A stretch of DNA of 64,000 bases, from positions 37,269-101,268 of the forward strand of contig JAZNXU010000040.1 in the NCBI GenBank assembly GCA_045594065.1, in the 5' to 3' direction. Every line of letters begins with the position of its first letter. Within the stretch, counting starts at the first letter, position 1. This DNA comes from SIG565 sp045594065 (lineage in GTDB: Bacteria; Bacillota; Clostridia; Oscillospirales; Acutalibacteraceae). The position numbers and the translations under genes were made by a program. Positions 63,790 through 64,000 of this stretch are shown here, piece after piece. Under the pieces are notes generated by a model. That model saw only the letters and a list, made by a program, of their open reading frames with translations, searched no databases and had not been told where the DNA came from.

Positions 63790-64000
63790 TTTGGTGTGAG
63801 TGACGGGTGAGGTTGCGAGCGCTCGCGGTGCGAGATGCAGCGAGCAAAACGAAGTGCTGCGGTCGACGATTGTGCCGCGCCCCAAGCGTGCACAGAGTCG
63901 GACACCGCAAAAGGGAGAACCCGTAGGGTTCAAGTCCTATTATCAAGAATAAAAAAATTACCGAACCAAACCCAACGGTCCGATTCGGTAATTTTGGTGC
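63790..64000 (+). repeat. Repeat unit B: GC-rich structured segment, T-arm-like segment, hairpin
   Basis: Starting TTTTGGTG, about 120 GC-rich bases contain the palindrome GCGAGCGCTCGC (63815-63826) and stems GCAGC/GCTGC and GCGG/CCGC. GAACCC-GTA-GGGTTC (63917-63931) leads into GTAGGGTTCAAGTCCTAT, again T-arm-like, then A7 and a 10 bp hairpin (63957-63966 with 63984-63993). ATTTTGGTGC at the edge looks like the start of another unit. No protein-coding gene is visible between 63686 and 64000. Confidence 0.5.

Noticed and set aside
63721..64000. CRISPR array
   Set aside because: Only two units are visible, the repeats are not identical, spacers are absent and no cas gene is in the window.

Overview
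The window is from a low-GC, anaerobic, endospore-forming member of the Clostridia, most likely an uncultured gut Oscillospirales/Ruminococcaceae-type bacterium. Supporting this are a sporulation sigma factor (SigG), a SpoIVFA/SpoIVFB-like pair, a CwlD-type amidase and a YlmC-type protein, a MurE with the DAP-type DNPR motif, the MEP isoprenoid pathway, a ferredoxin-dependent 2-oxoacid oxidoreductase, strong AGGAGG-type ribosome sites, and several TTG/GTG starts. Most of the window is conserved chromosomal backbone. No prophage, complete insertion sequence or CRISPR array is visible.

Layout. 1-14.5 kb, mostly minus strand: ylmC-like (cut by the window edge), sigG, a VanZ/AI-2E/coiled-coil group, ftsE-ftsX with a coiled-coil M23 hydrolase, a PucR-type regulator, an MsmX/UgpC-type sugar ABC ATPase, rsuA, a DUF4830-like gene, ispF-ispD, efp with a Cys-rich partner, aroQ, a TIM-barrel gene, yqeG and rpsU. 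14.7-17.2 kb, plus strand: a full-length P-type ATPase homologue whose catalytic motifs are degenerate while its ion-site residues are kept (the main finding). 17.3-20.8 kb: radA-cwlD, an IS200-type transposase remnant, a tocopherol-cyclase-like gene and a small gene. 20.9-26.4 kb, plus strand: a two-gene 2-oxoacid:ferredoxin oxidoreductase (gamma-delta and alpha-beta fusions), a DUF255/YyaL-like protein and a 46-residue peptide, ending in a strong terminator.

26.5-34.3 kb: an SGNH hydrolase, a DacA-like carboxypeptidase, two radical-SAM-associated genes, the spoIVFA/spoIVFB-like pair, and plus-strand ygiQ. 34.3-44.5 kb: tRNA-Thr(CGT), an XRE regulator, then the minus-strand run nusB-xseA-xseB-ispA-dxs-tlyA-nadK-argR-recN-tyrS, whose genes overlap or nearly touch. 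44.6-45.7 kb: a DivIVA-like gene coupled to an orphan fumarase beta-subunit gene. 45.8-58.2 kb: a division and cell-wall (dcw) cluster, mraZ-rsmH-ftsL-spoVD/ftsI-murE-mraY-ftsW-murG-murA-ftsQ-ftsZ, which lacks murF, murD, murC and ftsA and has a five-repeat MraZ-box array upstream. 58.3-63.7 kb: a zinc-ribbon membrane protein, a CarD regulator, and an apparent operon of ferredoxin-thioredoxin-reductase-like protein, thioredoxin, MFS transporter, glycerophosphodiesterase and SGNH hydrolase, then an Amidase_6 protein. The last 300 bases hold two units of a GC-rich, hairpin-containing repeat with tRNA T-arm-like segments.

Functional themes. Isoprenoid supply (dxs, ispD, ispF, ispA) feeds undecaprenyl-linked peptidoglycan synthesis by the dcw cluster. 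FtsEX and its hydrolase, FtsZ, FtsQ, FtsL, FtsW and SpoVD/FtsI make up much of a divisome. Reduced ferredoxin, for which the oxidoreductase is one possible source, could feed the FTR-like protein and thioredoxin. Gene identities come from recognised motifs and gene order in the sequence. No database search was run.
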